DNA from: an uncultured Cryomorphaceae bacterium
Lineage (GTDB): Bacteria > Bacteroidota > Bacteroidia > Flavobacteriales > Schleiferiaceae
Assembly: GCA_913049845.1 (NCBI GenBank)
Contig: CAJWZE010000007.1
Coordinates: 1-48,702 of the forward strand
Length of the DNA: 48,702 bases
Direction of reading: 5' to 3'
Part shown: piece by piece, positions 8,727-17,156 of the stretch
How positions within the stretch are numbered: position 1 is the first letter of the stretch
Layout: the number at the start of each line of letters is the position of its first letter
The notes under the pieces: model-generated
The model's input: only the letters and a program-made list of their open reading frames with translations
The model's database searches: none
What the model was told of the DNA's origin: nothing
Translations under genes and position numbers: made by a program

Positions 8727-9888
8727 AGCTTTAGTAGTACTCTTCTTTACCATTTTCATGGATTTGATGGGCTTTGGTCTAATCATTCCTATTCTTCCAA
8801 TATATGCGAAAGAATTAGGCGCTACGGATGCCATGGTTGGACTATTGGGTACCAGCTTCAGTATTATGCAATTCATTTTCGCGAGTTTTTGGGGTGGGTT
8901 GAGCGATAGATACGGTCGTCGTCCTATAATGTTAGCGAGCATCAGTATTATGGTAGTTGCCTATATATTATTCGCCAATGCAACAGTTCTATGGCTGTTG
9001 TTTGCCACCCGTCTCCTGAAAGGATTTGGTGCAGCCAATCTCAGTGTCGCGCAGGCATACATTAGCGATATTGTCCCTAAAAATGAGCGTACAAAAGCCT
9101 TTGGTATCATTGGAGCAGCTTTCGGTTTAGGGTTTATTTTTGGTCCGAGTATCGGCGGTATTGTCAATGAGTACTACGGAGTGTCTGGAGTGGGTTATTT
9201 TGCGGCAGCGTTAAGCGGAATCAACCTTTTACTTGCTTATTTCTTCCTGGTAGAGACATTGAAGGAGCCTGCCAGTGGTGTGAATTTATTCCCGAATCCA
9301 TTCAAGGATATTTTCGCCTTCAGAAAGGTACCGGAGGTGAATGCCTTGTTCACAATCAATTTTGTTTACATCCTCGGCTTTAGTATGATGCAGATCACTT
9401 CCACACTATTGTGGGCTGAGCATTTTGGCTTGAGTGAGATGCACATCGGTTATACCTTTGCTTATATTGGGTTCTTGGCGGTAATTATTCAGGGTGGGCT
9501 TATCGGTTATTTCAACACCTGGTTTGGCGAACGAAATCTTCTCTTGTTTGGTACTTTATTGGTAGCCGTTGGCTTATTTTTTATGCCTTTTGTTCCTGCT
9601 AATCAATTCTATTTAGAACTACTTTGTATGACCTTATTATCGTTCGGAAATGCATTGCTTACACCTACGGTAAGTAGTTTGCTGACGAGTTATGCACCTA
9701 AGGACGCTCAGGGCAAGATTTTGGGAACCAATCAAAGTGTCGGGTCTCTCGCCAGGGTAGTTGGACCCGCTGTGGGGGGCGCTGTATATGGTATGCACTT
9801 TACTTATCCTTATGTATTGGCAGGTAGTATTACGTTGGTAGTGAGTGTACTGGCATTTCGGTTGAGAAAAAAAATGTACGCATGGTGA
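8716..9888 (+). CDS. MFS transporter, drug/proton antiporter type (TetA-like)
   Basis: 390 residues with about 12 hydrophobic segments. The N-terminal TM1 contains MDLMGFGLIIPILP, characteristic of the DHA1/TetA group, and the cytoplasmic loop 2-3 motif is GGLSDRYGRRP at about 57-67. An antiporter motif-C-like stretch, GLGFIFGPSIGG, lies in TM5. It is expected in the inner membrane as a proton-driven exporter; the substrate cannot be told from sequence. It is the last gene of the operon that begins at 3364, starting inside the end of rnz. Confidence 0.85.
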   Translation: MRNKALVVLFFTIFMDLMGFGLIIPILPIYAKELGATDAMVGLLGTSFSIMQFIFASFWGGLSDRYGRRPIMLASISIMVVAYILFANATVLWLLFATRLLKGFGAANLSVAQAYISDIVPKNERTKAFGIIGAAFGLGFIFGPSIGGIVNEYYGVSGVGYFAAALSGINLLLAYFFLVETLKEPASGVNLFPNPFKDIFAFRKVPEVNALFTINFVYILGFSMMQITSTLLWAEHFGLSEMHIGYTFAYIGFLAVIIQGGLIGYFNTWFGERNLLLFGTLLVAVGLFFMPFVPANQFYLELLCMTLLSFGNALLTPTVSSLLTSYAPKDAQGKILGTNQSVGSLARVVGPAVGGAVYGMHFTYPYVLAGSITLVVSVLAFRLRKKMYAW

Positions 9889-9908
9889 ACTTTTTATTTA
9901 GTTAATAG

Positions 9909-9936
9909 TTGTTATAACATTAATCGCGTATTTTTA
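9909..9936 (+). promoter_or_regulatory. Candidate Bacteroidota promoter for the YceI gene
   Basis: TTG at 9909-9911 and TATTTTTA at 9929-9936 are 17 bases apart, close to the Bacteroidota form TTG-spacer-TAnnTTTG. Transcription would begin near 9943, leaving a leader of about 25 bases before the ATG at 9970. Confidence 0.4.
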
Positions 9937-9969
9937 CACCAAATTTTTAACCATTCAAAAGAGAAAAAA

Positions 9970-10626
9970 ATGAAAAATATCACACTGTTTATGGCGGCTT
10001 CTGTATTGGCAGTAGGCTGTGCAGGTGAGAAAGCAGAGGAAGTAACAACTGGCGAAGCTCAACAAGTCATTGAGGTTGCAGAAGCAACATTATATGCAGT
10101 TACCGAAGGTTCAGCAATAACTTGGCGAGGCTTCAAAGCAAGTGGAGATGAGCATATCGGCACTGTAAGTATAACAGAAGGAAGCTTTGCAGTTGATGGG
10201 CAGATGCTTGTTGGCGGACGAGTAATAATTGATATGAATACTATTACCAATAACGATATTGAAAGCGAAAAGGGCCGAAGTAGGCTTGTAGGGCACCTAA
10301 GATCGAAAGAGTTCTTTTATGTCGACAGTTTTCCTATCGCTCTCTTCGAAATTACTTCGGTTGAAGAAGTAGAGGGAGAATTGACTAATAGCCTTGTGAC
10401 AGGGAATTTAACGCTCCGAGGAACAACAAACAGTATTCAGTTTCCTGCGGATATTAATTTGACTGGTGATTTCGTAGAGTTAAAAGCTCCAAAATTCGGA
10501 ATTGATCGCACTAAATGGGGTGTTATGTATGATGTAAAGGACGATGTATCTTTAACAGATGCGTTAAAAGAAAAGTTAGTAGATCACACTATCGAGCTAA
10601 AGTTTTACATTAAGGCAAATGCTTAA
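9970..10626 (+). CDS. YceI-family lipoprotein
   Basis: 218 residues. A lipoprotein signal ends in AVGC (Cys17). The mature part carries the YceI lipocalin-like layout: SAITWRGFKASGDEHIGTV near residue 50, GGRVIIDMNTI near 78, HLRSKEFF near 106, then LTLRGTTNSIQFPA near 146 and FGIDRTKWGV near 180. YceI proteins bind isoprenoid-type or fatty acid ligands in the periplasm; the ligand here is unknown. It stands alone, with its own promoter candidate upstream and a strong terminator 23 bases after the stop. Confidence 0.9.
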   Translation: MKNITLFMAASVLAVGCAGEKAEEVTTGEAQQVIEVAEATLYAVTEGSAITWRGFKASGDEHIGTVSITEGSFAVDGQMLVGGRVIIDMNTITNNDIESEKGRSRLVGHLRSKEFFYVDSFPIALFEITSVEEVEGELTNSLVTGNLTLRGTTNSIQFPADINLTGDFVELKAPKFGIDRTKWGVMYDVKDDVSLTDALKEKLVDHTIELKFYIKANA

Positions 10627-10649
10627 AAAACCATTGAGCCCGATTAAAA

Positions 10650-10673
10650 GTCCCGCTTGTGCGGGGCTTTTTT
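10650..10673 (+). terminator. Rho-independent terminator after the YceI gene
   Basis: A seven-pair stem, GTCCCGC / GCGGGGC with a TTGT loop (10650-10667), is followed by six T. The preceding AAAA run gives it some use on the reverse strand as well, where the epimerase gene ends at 10672. Confidence 0.85.
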
Positions 10674-11574
10674 ATTTCAGTAAGTCTTCAAGTGCTCTAT
10701 GGATATTCTGATGCTTGAAACTAAAGCCTGCAGATAGAATTTTTGTATTGCTTACCTTTTGGCTCATCAATGCGAGCGTGGACATTTCTCCCAAAACGAG
10801 CTTTAGTAGCAACCTAGGAACAGGAGGAAAAATCATAGGTCTCCATAATACTCGGCAAATGGCACGAGTAAATTCTTTATTAGTGAGGGGAGAGGAGCTA
10901 ACCGCATTATAGGCGCCGCTATCTAGAGGATGCGTAGCTGCATAAATAAACATCCGTGCTAAATCTTCAATATGAATCCAACTGGTCCATTGATTACCTT
11001 TCCCAAGCGGAGAGGCAATACCAGCTTTGGCCAAAGGCACCAATTTGCCCAACACGCCACAACCACGATCTAGGACAATACCGATGCGGAGTTGTATACT
11101 TCGGCGGTTAGGTGATTCAAACTGTCTTGTATAGCGTTCCCAATTCTCGGTTACTCTAGCAAGAAAATCATCTGCGGGAGTATGGTCCTCTGTAAATTTC
11201 TTGTCAAATGAAGAGCCGTAATATCCAATGGCGCTTGCACTAACACAGCATATAGGTCCATTACTTACTTTCTTGAGCGCTTCGTGAAGGAATTGCGACG
11301 TGTAGATTCGGCTGTCATTAATTGACCTCTTGTAAGTTGTGGTCCAGCGTTTACTTACGCTCGCTCCAGCCAAGTGTAATAGATAATCAGCTCCTCGTAG
11401 CGCTTGGTCATCCACTATTCCTTGTTCGGGATTCCAGTAGTATACTTCCACGGCATTCCATTGGTAGCCCTTTCGAGTGCTGAGTATTCGCACATTATGC
11501 CCCTCTTGCAAAAGGCACTTTACGATGGCTTTTCCCACGGATCCTGTAGCTCCTGTGATGGTGAATGTGGACAT
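10672..11574 (-). CDS. TIGR01777-type NAD(P)-dependent epimerase (YfcH/SulA-like)
   Basis: 300 residues, the usual family length. The N-terminal Rossmann loop is ITGATGSVGKAI at 6-17. LLHLAGASVSKRW (about 66) and SASAIGYYGSS (about 113), with the YxxxK region replaced by this family's own pattern, mark the YfcH-like branch of extended short-chain dehydrogenases. GNQWTSWIHIEDLARM near 195 and a short DUF1731-like C-terminus (LGEMSTLALMSQ) complete it. The substrate is unknown. It stands alone on the reverse strand and shares the terminator region with the YceI gene. Confidence 0.87.
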   Translation of the reverse strand: MSTFTITGATGSVGKAIVKCLLQEGHNVRILSTRKGYQWNAVEVYYWNPEQGIVDDQALRGADYLLHLAGASVSKRWTTTYKRSINDSRIYTSQFLHEALKKVSNGPICCVSASAIGYYGSSFDKKFTEDHTPADDFLARVTENWERYTRQFESPNRRSIQLRIGIVLDRGCGVLGKLVPLAKAGIASPLGKGNQWTSWIHIEDLARMFIYAATHPLDSGAYNAVSSSPLTNKEFTRAICRVLWRPMIFPPVPRLLLKLVLGEMSTLALMSQKVSNTKILSAGFSFKHQNIHRALEDLLK

Positions 11575-11646
11575 GACGATTATTTATGTTAGGTTAATAA
11601 CAAAGCGAAGTTGTTTTTGTTAGACTTATCGCCAATTCTTTTTTCA

Positions 11647-12216
11647 ATGCATACCATCGAGCCGTATTTCAATTGGAGACACCTTTACGTAGCCAGCAAA
11701 GATCCACAAAGTCCTTTCCACGGCTATTTCAATAGCGAGGTTTACTTCACGGATAAGATATATGATCATATCATTCATCCGCAATGGGACTCTATTGGTT
11801 GTGAGACGCTTTTTCTAAAGGTGCTTTTTGTAGACTACGCCATTGGGTATTGCGTTATTGAATTCTTTGGTGAGTGGAACGATGCTATACATAACGACAT
11901 CATGCGTATCAAACGAGATTTAGTAGATGAAATGCTCCCCTTGGGTATTGACAAGTTCATTTTGATCGGAGAAAACATCTTGAATTTCCATGCGGATATT
12001 ACAGATTACTACGAAGAGTGGTTGGATGAAGTATCTGACGGATGGATGGCCCTTTTAAATCTCAGGGAACACGTACTTACCGAACTCAGCAATTACGGTG
12101 TTGATCAATACTTTGTGTTAGGTGGTGATCTTGACTTCTTCGACTGGCGTACCAAGAAGCCTGATTTATTGTATCATCGAGTAAATGAGATTGTGTCGCG
12201 AAGATTAGGTTTCTAA
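11647..12216 (+). CDS. Conserved hypothetical cytoplasmic protein
   Basis: 189 residues from the ATG at 11647; an upstream TTG at 11611 would add 12 unlikely residues. The protein is acidic and rich in aromatic residues (for example WDSIGCETLFLK, FFGEWNDAIHNDIM, FVLGGDLDFFDW) with no signal peptide or membrane span. I have the impression of a Bacteroidota-restricted conserved family but cannot name it or give a function. Its 3' end overlaps the converging Nudix gene by 12 bases. Confidence 0.75.
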   Translation: MHTIEPYFNWRHLYVASKDPQSPFHGYFNSEVYFTDKIYDHIIHPQWDSIGCETLFLKVLFVDYAIGYCVIEFFGEWNDAIHNDIMRIKRDLVDEMLPLGIDKFILIGENILNFHADITDYYEEWLDEVSDGWMALLNLREHVLTELSNYGVDQYFVLGGDLDFFDWRTKKPDLLYHRVNEIVSRRLGF

Positions 12217-12639
12217 TAGCTTTAAGAAAGCTTCTCTATCGCTCTGCAAGGTGAACCATTGTGCATTTTCAGCCTTAAGTTCTAGCCATTTTATGCCTAA
12301 TAGATTTTGGTCGTTCTCTATCAAAAACCACTTTTCTTCATCAGCTTCAGTTTTATTGGTAAAGTAGTTTAGCAACAATTGTTCTTTGGGTTTAAATATT
12401 GAGGCGAAGCAATCTATTGGGGTGTAGAAGTGTTGATATTCCAAAACTTCATTTGTGGAAAACTCTTCATCAATCTCCCTTTGAATACATTCAAGGAGTC
12501 CTTCGCCTAATTCCAAACCACCACCAGGAAACTTGTTCAAATCCACACCTTGCCATCGCTCTATCATCACAAGAATTCTATTTTGATGGGAACGAATGAG
12601 CACATAACAACGCGCGTTGAATTTTATCACCTCTTCCAT
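12205..12639 (-). CDS. Nudix hydrolase
   Basis: 144 residues. The Nudix box GGGLELGEGLLECIQREIDEEF is present at about residues 39-60 and fits GX5EX7REUXEE with both metal-binding glutamates. The leading ARCYVLIRSHQNRILVMIERW strand pair fits the fold. The substrate (a nucleoside diphosphate derivative) cannot be predicted. Its start overlaps the mnmD stop by 13 bases, so it is translated from the same message as mnmD and the two lipoprotein genes upstream. Confidence 0.85.
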   Translation of the reverse strand: MEEVIKFNARCYVLIRSHQNRILVMIERWQGVDLNKFPGGGLELGEGLLECIQREIDEEFSTNEVLEYQHFYTPIDCFASIFKPKEQLLLNYFTNKTEADEEKWFLIENDQNLLGIKWLELKAENAQWFTLQSDREAFLKLLET

Positions 12640-13274
12640 GCGCGCGTCATCTCTCTTTTACGGGGTGGGCCAGGCAGTGCTTCAACCTCAAATCCAACTG
12701 CTATCATAGTTCTCTTTACGACTCCCTTTGCACAATAGGTCACTAATGCACCGCCAGGCAATAGGGCATTATACATAGATTGAAACACCTTCTCTGACCA
12801 CAATTCAGGCTGGGCAGATGGGGCAAATGCATCAAAATAGATGAGGTCAAAAGTGGGTTGAGTAATGCTAAAATCCCTTAAGTCCGCTGTGCTTAATTCA
12901 AAGGTGAATCCCGTTTCGATATGAGTTGGATTACCCTGGCGTGCTTTAAGTATTTCCGCTTCCTTTTCATATCCCAGGGCTTTAATTTCTTCAATCTCCT
13001 CTGCAGTTAAAGGAAATTTATCTAAGGCAAAGTAATTAATGGTCTTACTACCCTTTTGTTCTAAGGTTAGCCGTGCATTCAGAGCTGTTCCAAGCCCAAC
13101 CTCCAGAATGGAGAGCTCTTCTTTGTCAATCGCTTTCAAACCAGCATCGATAAATATATGCTGACTTTCGGTAACTGCTCCGTGTATACTGTGGTAGTAT
13201 TCGTCCAGTTTAGGCACCCAAATAGTTAAACTTCCGTCTGACGAGGTAGAAAAGTACCTTGGGCTCGCTTTCAT
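12627..13274 (-). CDS. mnmD: tRNA U34 5-methylaminomethyl-2-thiouridine methyltransferase (MnmD)
   Basis: 215 residues, a stand-alone version of the methyltransferase half of MnmC. The SAM loop is ILEVGLGTALNARL at about 56-69; DLIYFDAFAPSAQPELW near 143 and GGALVTYCAKGVVKR near 174 are the family signature, and the C-terminus has GPPRKREMTRA. It completes the mnm5s2U wobble modification in tRNA by N-methylation. The oxidoreductase half of MnmC is absent here, as is common in Bacteroidota. Its ATG overlaps the cytochrome gene stop by one base. Confidence 0.9.
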   Translation of the reverse strand: MKASPRYFSTSSDGSLTIWVPKLDEYYHSIHGAVTESQHIFIDAGLKAIDKEELSILEVGLGTALNARLTLEQKGSKTINYFALDKFPLTAEEIEEIKALGYEKEAEILKARQGNPTHIETGFTFELSTADLRDFSITQPTFDLIYFDAFAPSAQPELWSEKVFQSMYNALLPGGALVTYCAKGVVKRTMIAVGFEVEALPGPPRKREMTRAWKR

Positions 13275-13714
13275 TACTTCACGTAGAGTTTTTCAATACG
13301 AGGAATAGGTCCTTGGCAAAAATTCATATGACAGGCAACACAACTCTTTACGAGATTGTTGTGCGCTTTAATCTGTCCTTGAACATCGTCAGTGGCACTT
13401 AACTGACCGTAACTTGCCATAAATGCTTGTGCACTAGGCTCAAAGGCCTGTCCAATCATATGGGGCTCAGTTGGCTTGGCATTAATCATTTTAAAGATGA
13501 GTTTGGAATTTACAACCGCCATGTATCCATCTTCCAAGGTGGCTTTTCTTTCGGTAGCTTCGTTATGAAGCACACGCATAATAGAAGCCAACTCACTAGG
13601 TTGGTTTATCTGAGGTTGCCAGCCTTGGGATTTCGTTGAATCCCCCTTATTAGAATCAGAACAGGCTGCGACAAAAAGTCCTAAGCCCAATAAAACAAAT
13701 ATCCTATTATTCAC
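13274..13714 (-). CDS. Cytochrome c'-like lipoprotein, C-terminal haem site
   Basis: 146 residues. The lipoprotein signal has AAC at residues 17-19. One haem-binding CXXCH (CVACH) sits near residue 130, close to the C-terminus, as in cytochrome c'/c556-like four-helix proteins; the preceding region is helical (LASIMRVLHNEATERK, IKAHNNLVKS). Haem attachment would depend on the Ccm proteins encoded at 17153-21448. It overlaps the DUF4920 gene by 8 bases, so the two lipoproteins are co-translated. The redox partner is unknown. Confidence 0.75.
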   Translation of the reverse strand: MNNRIFVLLGLGLFVAACSDSNKGDSTKSQGWQPQINQPSELASIMRVLHNEATERKATLEDGYMAVVNSKLIFKMINAKPTEPHMIGQAFEPSAQAFMASYGQLSATDDVQGQIKAHNNLVKSCVACHMNFCQGPIPRIEKLYVK

Positions 13715-14207
13715 TTGGGATAATAATTTTCACTCCAGTGGCTTTGAACTTCACCTCACCTGTAGGTTCTGAGATCGCAGCAATCTCCTCTTCGCTCGCA
13801 CCACGGTCTTCAGCATAATGTTGAAGTTCTGCGACAGAAGTGCTGTCCCAGTAAGCAAAGCCCGTCATGATCATATTTTGTCCTTGGCTGTTTGTAGGGA
13901 GAAGAAATTCGTAATCGTAATCCACAAATAAGGTCGAACTGGAATCAATAGCTGTAGCCATCCAACATCCTTTAACAGTACATACTTTGGTAATCTCTCC
14001 AGCAACAGTCCTGTATAGGGTATCCCCTGTATTTTCAAATTCTTGGACAAGCGCGGCAGCGGTTAGCGCGTTTTCAACTTTAAAAGTGCTGTCGCCAAAA
14101 TTAATATAGGCTTGCGTAATTTCTTGAGAAACTTCGTTCTCAGAATTAGCAGATTGACAAGAAATTAGGCTTATGGCTGCAAGACTTGCAATTAGTAGAT
14201 GTTTCAT
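13707..14207 (-). CDS. DUF4920 lipoprotein
   Basis: 166 residues with lipobox ISC at 15-17. The mature portion carries VAGEITKVCTVKGCWMAT, with two Cys four residues apart, and INFGDSTFKVENALTAAAL; this is the DUF4920 pattern. Function is uncharacterised; the paired Cys could bind a metal or form a disulfide. It is the first gene of a four-gene reverse operon (DUF4920, cytochrome, mnmD, Nudix) and is divergent from ilvE. Confidence 0.8.
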   Translation of the reverse strand: MKHLLIASLAAISLISCQSANSENEVSQEITQAYINFGDSTFKVENALTAAALVQEFENTGDTLYRTVAGEITKVCTVKGCWMATAIDSSSTLFVDYDYEFLLPTNSQGQNMIMTGFAYWDSTSVAELQHYAEDRGASEEEIAAISEPTGEVKFKATGVKIIIPSE

Positions 14208-14284
14208 TCGGGTTTTTTATTAATTCTCGGTTTATCCGTCATTTCGGTTTTGCTAGGAGAATAGTTTTTCACCTCCAAAATTAG

Positions 14285-14292
14285 TACATTTG
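14285..14292 (+). promoter_or_regulatory. Candidate -7 element (TACATTTG) for ilvE
   Basis: TACATTTG fits TAnnTTTG and lies 21 bases ahead of the ilvE ATG at 14314. No clean TTG is seen at the right distance; only a T-rich stretch (14265-14269) lies upstream. It also argues against the alternative TTG start at 14290. Confidence 0.4.
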
Positions 14293-14313
14293 CAGTGCCC
14301 AAAAAAGAAGAAT

Positions 14314-15375
14314 ATGAAAATAGAACTGACCAAACAAAGCCGAAGATCTAGTATCGATTTTTCAAACCTACAATTTGGAAAACACATGTCAGATCACATG
14401 CTTGTTTGTCACTTCAAAAACGGACAATGGTTAGAACCTGAAATTCGTCCATACGGTCAGTTAGATTTCTCTTACGGACTTCATGCTCTTCACTACGGTC
14501 AGAGCGCTTTCGAAGGAATGAAGGCCTACCGTAAAGATGATGGGGCGATTAGTATGTTCCGTCCATTAGACAACTTTGCCCGTCTTAACAAAAGTGCCGA
14601 ACGCCTTATGATGCCTCAAATCCCTGAGGAGGTCTTCATGGGCGGTTTGAAAAAACTTCTTGAGATAGATGAGGAATGGGTACCTAATGCGGATGATCAC
14701 AGCTTGTACATTCGACCGTTCCTGTTCGCCTCATCCGAGTTTATTGCAGCGCGTCAGAGCGATGATTATACATTTTGTATCATAACTTGTCCAGTTGGAC
14801 CATACTACAGCGGCAGCGTCAAGGTGAAGATTGAGCAAGAGTATACTCGTGCAACGGGTGGAGGTATTGGATTTACAAAAGCTGCCGGAAATTACGGTGG
14901 CTCTTTCTATCCAACCGCTCAAGCCATCAAAGAAGGATACAATCAAGTGATTTGGACCGATCACAAGGAACACAAATACATCGAAGAAAGTGGAACGATG
15001 AACTTGATGCTGCTTATCGATGGTACATTCTTAACACCACCTTTGACGGATCGCATCCTTGCAGGTGTCACGCGCCGTTCGATTATTCAGCTCGTCAAAG
15101 ATCAAGGATGGCCTATTGAAGAACGTGCTATTTCCGTAGAAGAAATCGTTTCGGCGGCACGTGATGGAAGACTTCAGGAAGCCTTTGGTATGGGAACGGC
15201 GGCGGTTGTTAGCCAGATTGATACCATCGGGTATAACGGTCAGAACTTCAGCATCCCTGTCTTGTCCGATGGAAAGGCCGTGGAGATAAAACGTTTATTA
15301 AGCGATATACGCCTTGGTAGAAGTGAAGATTCTTACGGTTGGATGATGAATCTTTCGGTTACTGAAATCGCGTAA
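14314..15375 (+). CDS. ilvE: Branched-chain amino acid aminotransferase
   Basis: 353 residues from the ATG at 14314, which follows a -7-like element; a TTG at 14290 lies inside that element and is unlikely. The enzyme is a fold-type IV PLP aminotransferase converting 2-oxo acids to Leu, Ile and Val. HYGQSAFEGMKAYR is near residue 61, the PLP lysine lies in GFTKAAGNYGGS near 190, and the family block EESGTMNLM is near 220, with GVTRRSII near 250. The length fits the type II BCAT class. It ends directly against maf on the other strand. Confidence 0.95.
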   Translation: MKIELTKQSRRSSIDFSNLQFGKHMSDHMLVCHFKNGQWLEPEIRPYGQLDFSYGLHALHYGQSAFEGMKAYRKDDGAISMFRPLDNFARLNKSAERLMMPQIPEEVFMGGLKKLLEIDEEWVPNADDHSLYIRPFLFASSEFIAARQSDDYTFCIITCPVGPYYSGSVKVKIEQEYTRATGGGIGFTKAAGNYGGSFYPTAQAIKEGYNQVIWTDHKEHKYIEESGTMNLMLLIDGTFLTPPLTDRILAGVTRRSIIQLVKDQGWPIEERAISVEEIVSAARDGRLQEAFGMGTAAVVSQIDTIGYNGQNFSIPVLSDGKAVEIKRLLSDIRLGRSEDSYGWMMNLSVTEIA

Positions 15376-15954
15376 CTACAGCGCGTATTCTTTCAAAGCT
15401 TTATAAAGTGTTGAAGTAGGTAATCCTACTACAGCATTATATTCTCCATCAATGGAACTGATCAAGGTATGTCCGATCCATTCTTGGATACCGTAAGCAC
15501 CTGCCTTATCTAAAGGTCTGAAGGTATCTATGTAATAGTCGATTTCCTGCTGAGTCAAAGCTTCAAAAGTGACCTTAACTGTTGCATGGTATGAGTTCAA
15601 TTTTTCTGGAGTACAAAGCGTGAGACTTGTGATAACTTTGTGCGTCTTGCCGCTAAGTGAACGTATCATTTCTTTTGCATCATCCAGGCTTGCTGGCTTT
15701 CCGTACCGTTTGTTCCCTAGCCACACTTCTGTATCTGAAGTAATACCAAGTTCGTCGTTAGAAAGTGCGGGCTGAAGAGCCTTAGCTTTTTGCTCAGAAA
15801 TCCATATTGCTGTTTCCGTACCGTTTAGGTGATTTGGGGCATTCTCGTCCGCTTCGGTTACGAAAACTCTAAACTCAAATCCCATTTCCCTCAAAAGCGC
15901 AGCGCGCCGAGGGCTTTTGGAACCTAAAACCAGTTTTTTGTTTAGTGCGATCAT
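15376..15954 (-). CDS. maf: Maf-like nucleotide pyrophosphatase
   Basis: 192 residues. The N-terminal LVLGSKSPRRAALLREMGF is the Maf signature, and GITSDTEVWLG with AKEMIRSLSGKTHKVIT is the catalytic aspartate region and following helix. Maf enzymes hydrolyse dTTP, UTP or modified nucleotides to monophosphates. It is the last gene of the reverse cluster that starts at ccmB; 10 bases separate it from kdsC. The convergent stop codons of maf and ilvE are adjacent with no spacer. Confidence 0.92.
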   Translation of the reverse strand: MIALNKKLVLGSKSPRRAALLREMGFEFRVFVTEADENAPNHLNGTETAIWISEQKAKALQPALSNDELGITSDTEVWLGNKRYGKPASLDDAKEMIRSLSGKTHKVITSLTLCTPEKLNSYHATVKVTFEALTQQEIDYYIDTFRPLDKAGAYGIQEWIGHTLISSIDGEYNAVVGLPTSTLYKALKEYAL

Positions 15955-15964
15955 ACCTTAAAGG

Positions 15965-16483
15965 TTACCAGGTTCTATCTTCATAGCGTGCCCACTTGTC
16001 CTGAATTTTGAGCAATTGTTCCAAGACATCTCTTACACAGCCTTGTCCTCCATTAATAGGGCTAATATAATCTGCAACAGATTTGATTTCTGGTGCTGCA
16101 TCTTGAGGAGCTGCTGCCAGTGCAACTAATTTCATAATGTCGTAATCAGGAAGGTCGTCACCCATATAAAGTATCTCATCATCCTTAAGGTCGTAACACA
16201 TCTTAAGGTCTTCGTATGATTCCATTTTCGATGAGGCGCCTAAATAGATATCGGTAATACCTAATCCTTGCAATCTTTCCTTGACCTCTGGAGATTTACC
16301 ACCTGTGATGATTGCCATTCTAATACCATTGCGCACTGCAAGTTGTATAGCATAACCGTCTTTTGCGTTCATTTTACGCACAGGTTGCATATCTGGAATA
16401 AGAATGATGTCTCCGTTGGTAAGTACTCCGTCTACGTCGAGAACTACTGTGGTTATATTCTTGAAGATCTCTTTATAGTTCAT
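15965..16483 (-). CDS. kdsC: 3-deoxy-D-manno-octulosonate 8-phosphate phosphatase (KdsC)
   Basis: 172 residues of a small HAD phosphatase. Motif I is VVLDVDGVLTNG (13-24), motif II is IITGGKSPEV, and motif IV is MGDDLPDYDIM near 120. The size without a cap domain and the GDI.....P...KMNAKDGYAI pattern fit KdsC, which releases Kdo for lipid A core assembly. It overlaps the DUF2520 gene by 11 bases. Confidence 0.9.
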   Translation of the reverse strand: MNYKEIFKNITTVVLDVDGVLTNGDIILIPDMQPVRKMNAKDGYAIQLAVRNGIRMAIITGGKSPEVKERLQGLGITDIYLGASSKMESYEDLKMCYDLKDDEILYMGDDLPDYDIMKLVALAAAPQDAAPEIKSVADYISPINGGQGCVRDVLEQLLKIQDKWARYEDRTW

Positions 16484-17156
16484 AACGTTTCTTTATGTTT
16501 TCGCTTAGTGTTTGATACAGAGCCTTGGTCGCTGGATTCTGTAATTGCTCTAGATGACGTTCAACAGTGCTATTATCACCACGTCGCGCGGGTCCTGTCT
16601 GTGCTACTTCCGGACCTAAAGCTATGGCTTTATCGGGACCTTGGCGCATAATGGCATTTAAGACTTCAAACGGAAGGTTGTAATGGTCACAATGTTCTTT
16701 AGCCAAGGTATACAGGTGGTTGGTAAAATTATTTACCATCACCGCTGCTGCGTGTAGTTTGATGCGCTGATCACTCGTAATGTGAAATACTCGAGCACCG
16801 ATTAAACGTGTGATTTCCTCAAGAATCGGCATATCTTCAGAGCGGCTAGATTCTAATAGGAAAGGAATGGTTTTCCATTGAACGCTTGCCTCTTTTGTAA
16901 AACTGTACAATGGATAAAAAACACCGGTTCTCTCCAAATTTGCCATTGGAACGGTACCGGCAGTGTGGACTGTCAAAGGTCCTTGAATAGAGGAAAGTAC
17001 TTCTAAAGTCGAATCATCGCTAACGGATACGATTACAATATCGGCATCAATAATTTTTGGATATGACCTGTCATACCACTGCATGTCGCAGTGTGGTTTC
17101 AGCGCATTGTAAAGATGGCTTCCAAGATTTCCCTTACCGATAATGGCTACATTCAC
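16473..17156 (-). CDS. DUF2520 / Rossmann-like protein
   Basis: 227 residues with an N-terminal nucleotide-binding loop (VAIIGKGNLGSHL) and VHTAGTVP near 84, YPLYSFTKE near 105, then the DUF2520 helical domain with KLHAAAVMVNNFTNHLY near 155. The layout resembles 6-phosphogluconate or pantoate dehydrogenase-type proteins, but the substrate is unknown. It overlaps ccmF by 4 bases and kdsC by 11, and looks translationally coupled to both. Confidence 0.87.
   Translation of the reverse strand: MNVAIIGKGNLGSHLYNALKPHCDMQWYDRSYPKIIDADIVIVSVSDDSTLEVLSSIQGPLTVHTAGTVPMANLERTGVFYPLYSFTKEASVQWKTIPFLLESSRSEDMPILEEITRLIGARVFHITSDQRIKLHAAAVMVNNFTNHLYTLAKEHCDHYNLPFEVLNAIMRQGPDKAIALGPEVAQTGPARRGDNSTVERHLEQLQNPATKALYQTLSENIKKRYEL

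Noticed and set aside
15362-15385. Small CGCG...CGCG hairpin between ilvE and maf as terminator
   Set aside because: The stem is only about four pairs and no T run is attached on either strand.
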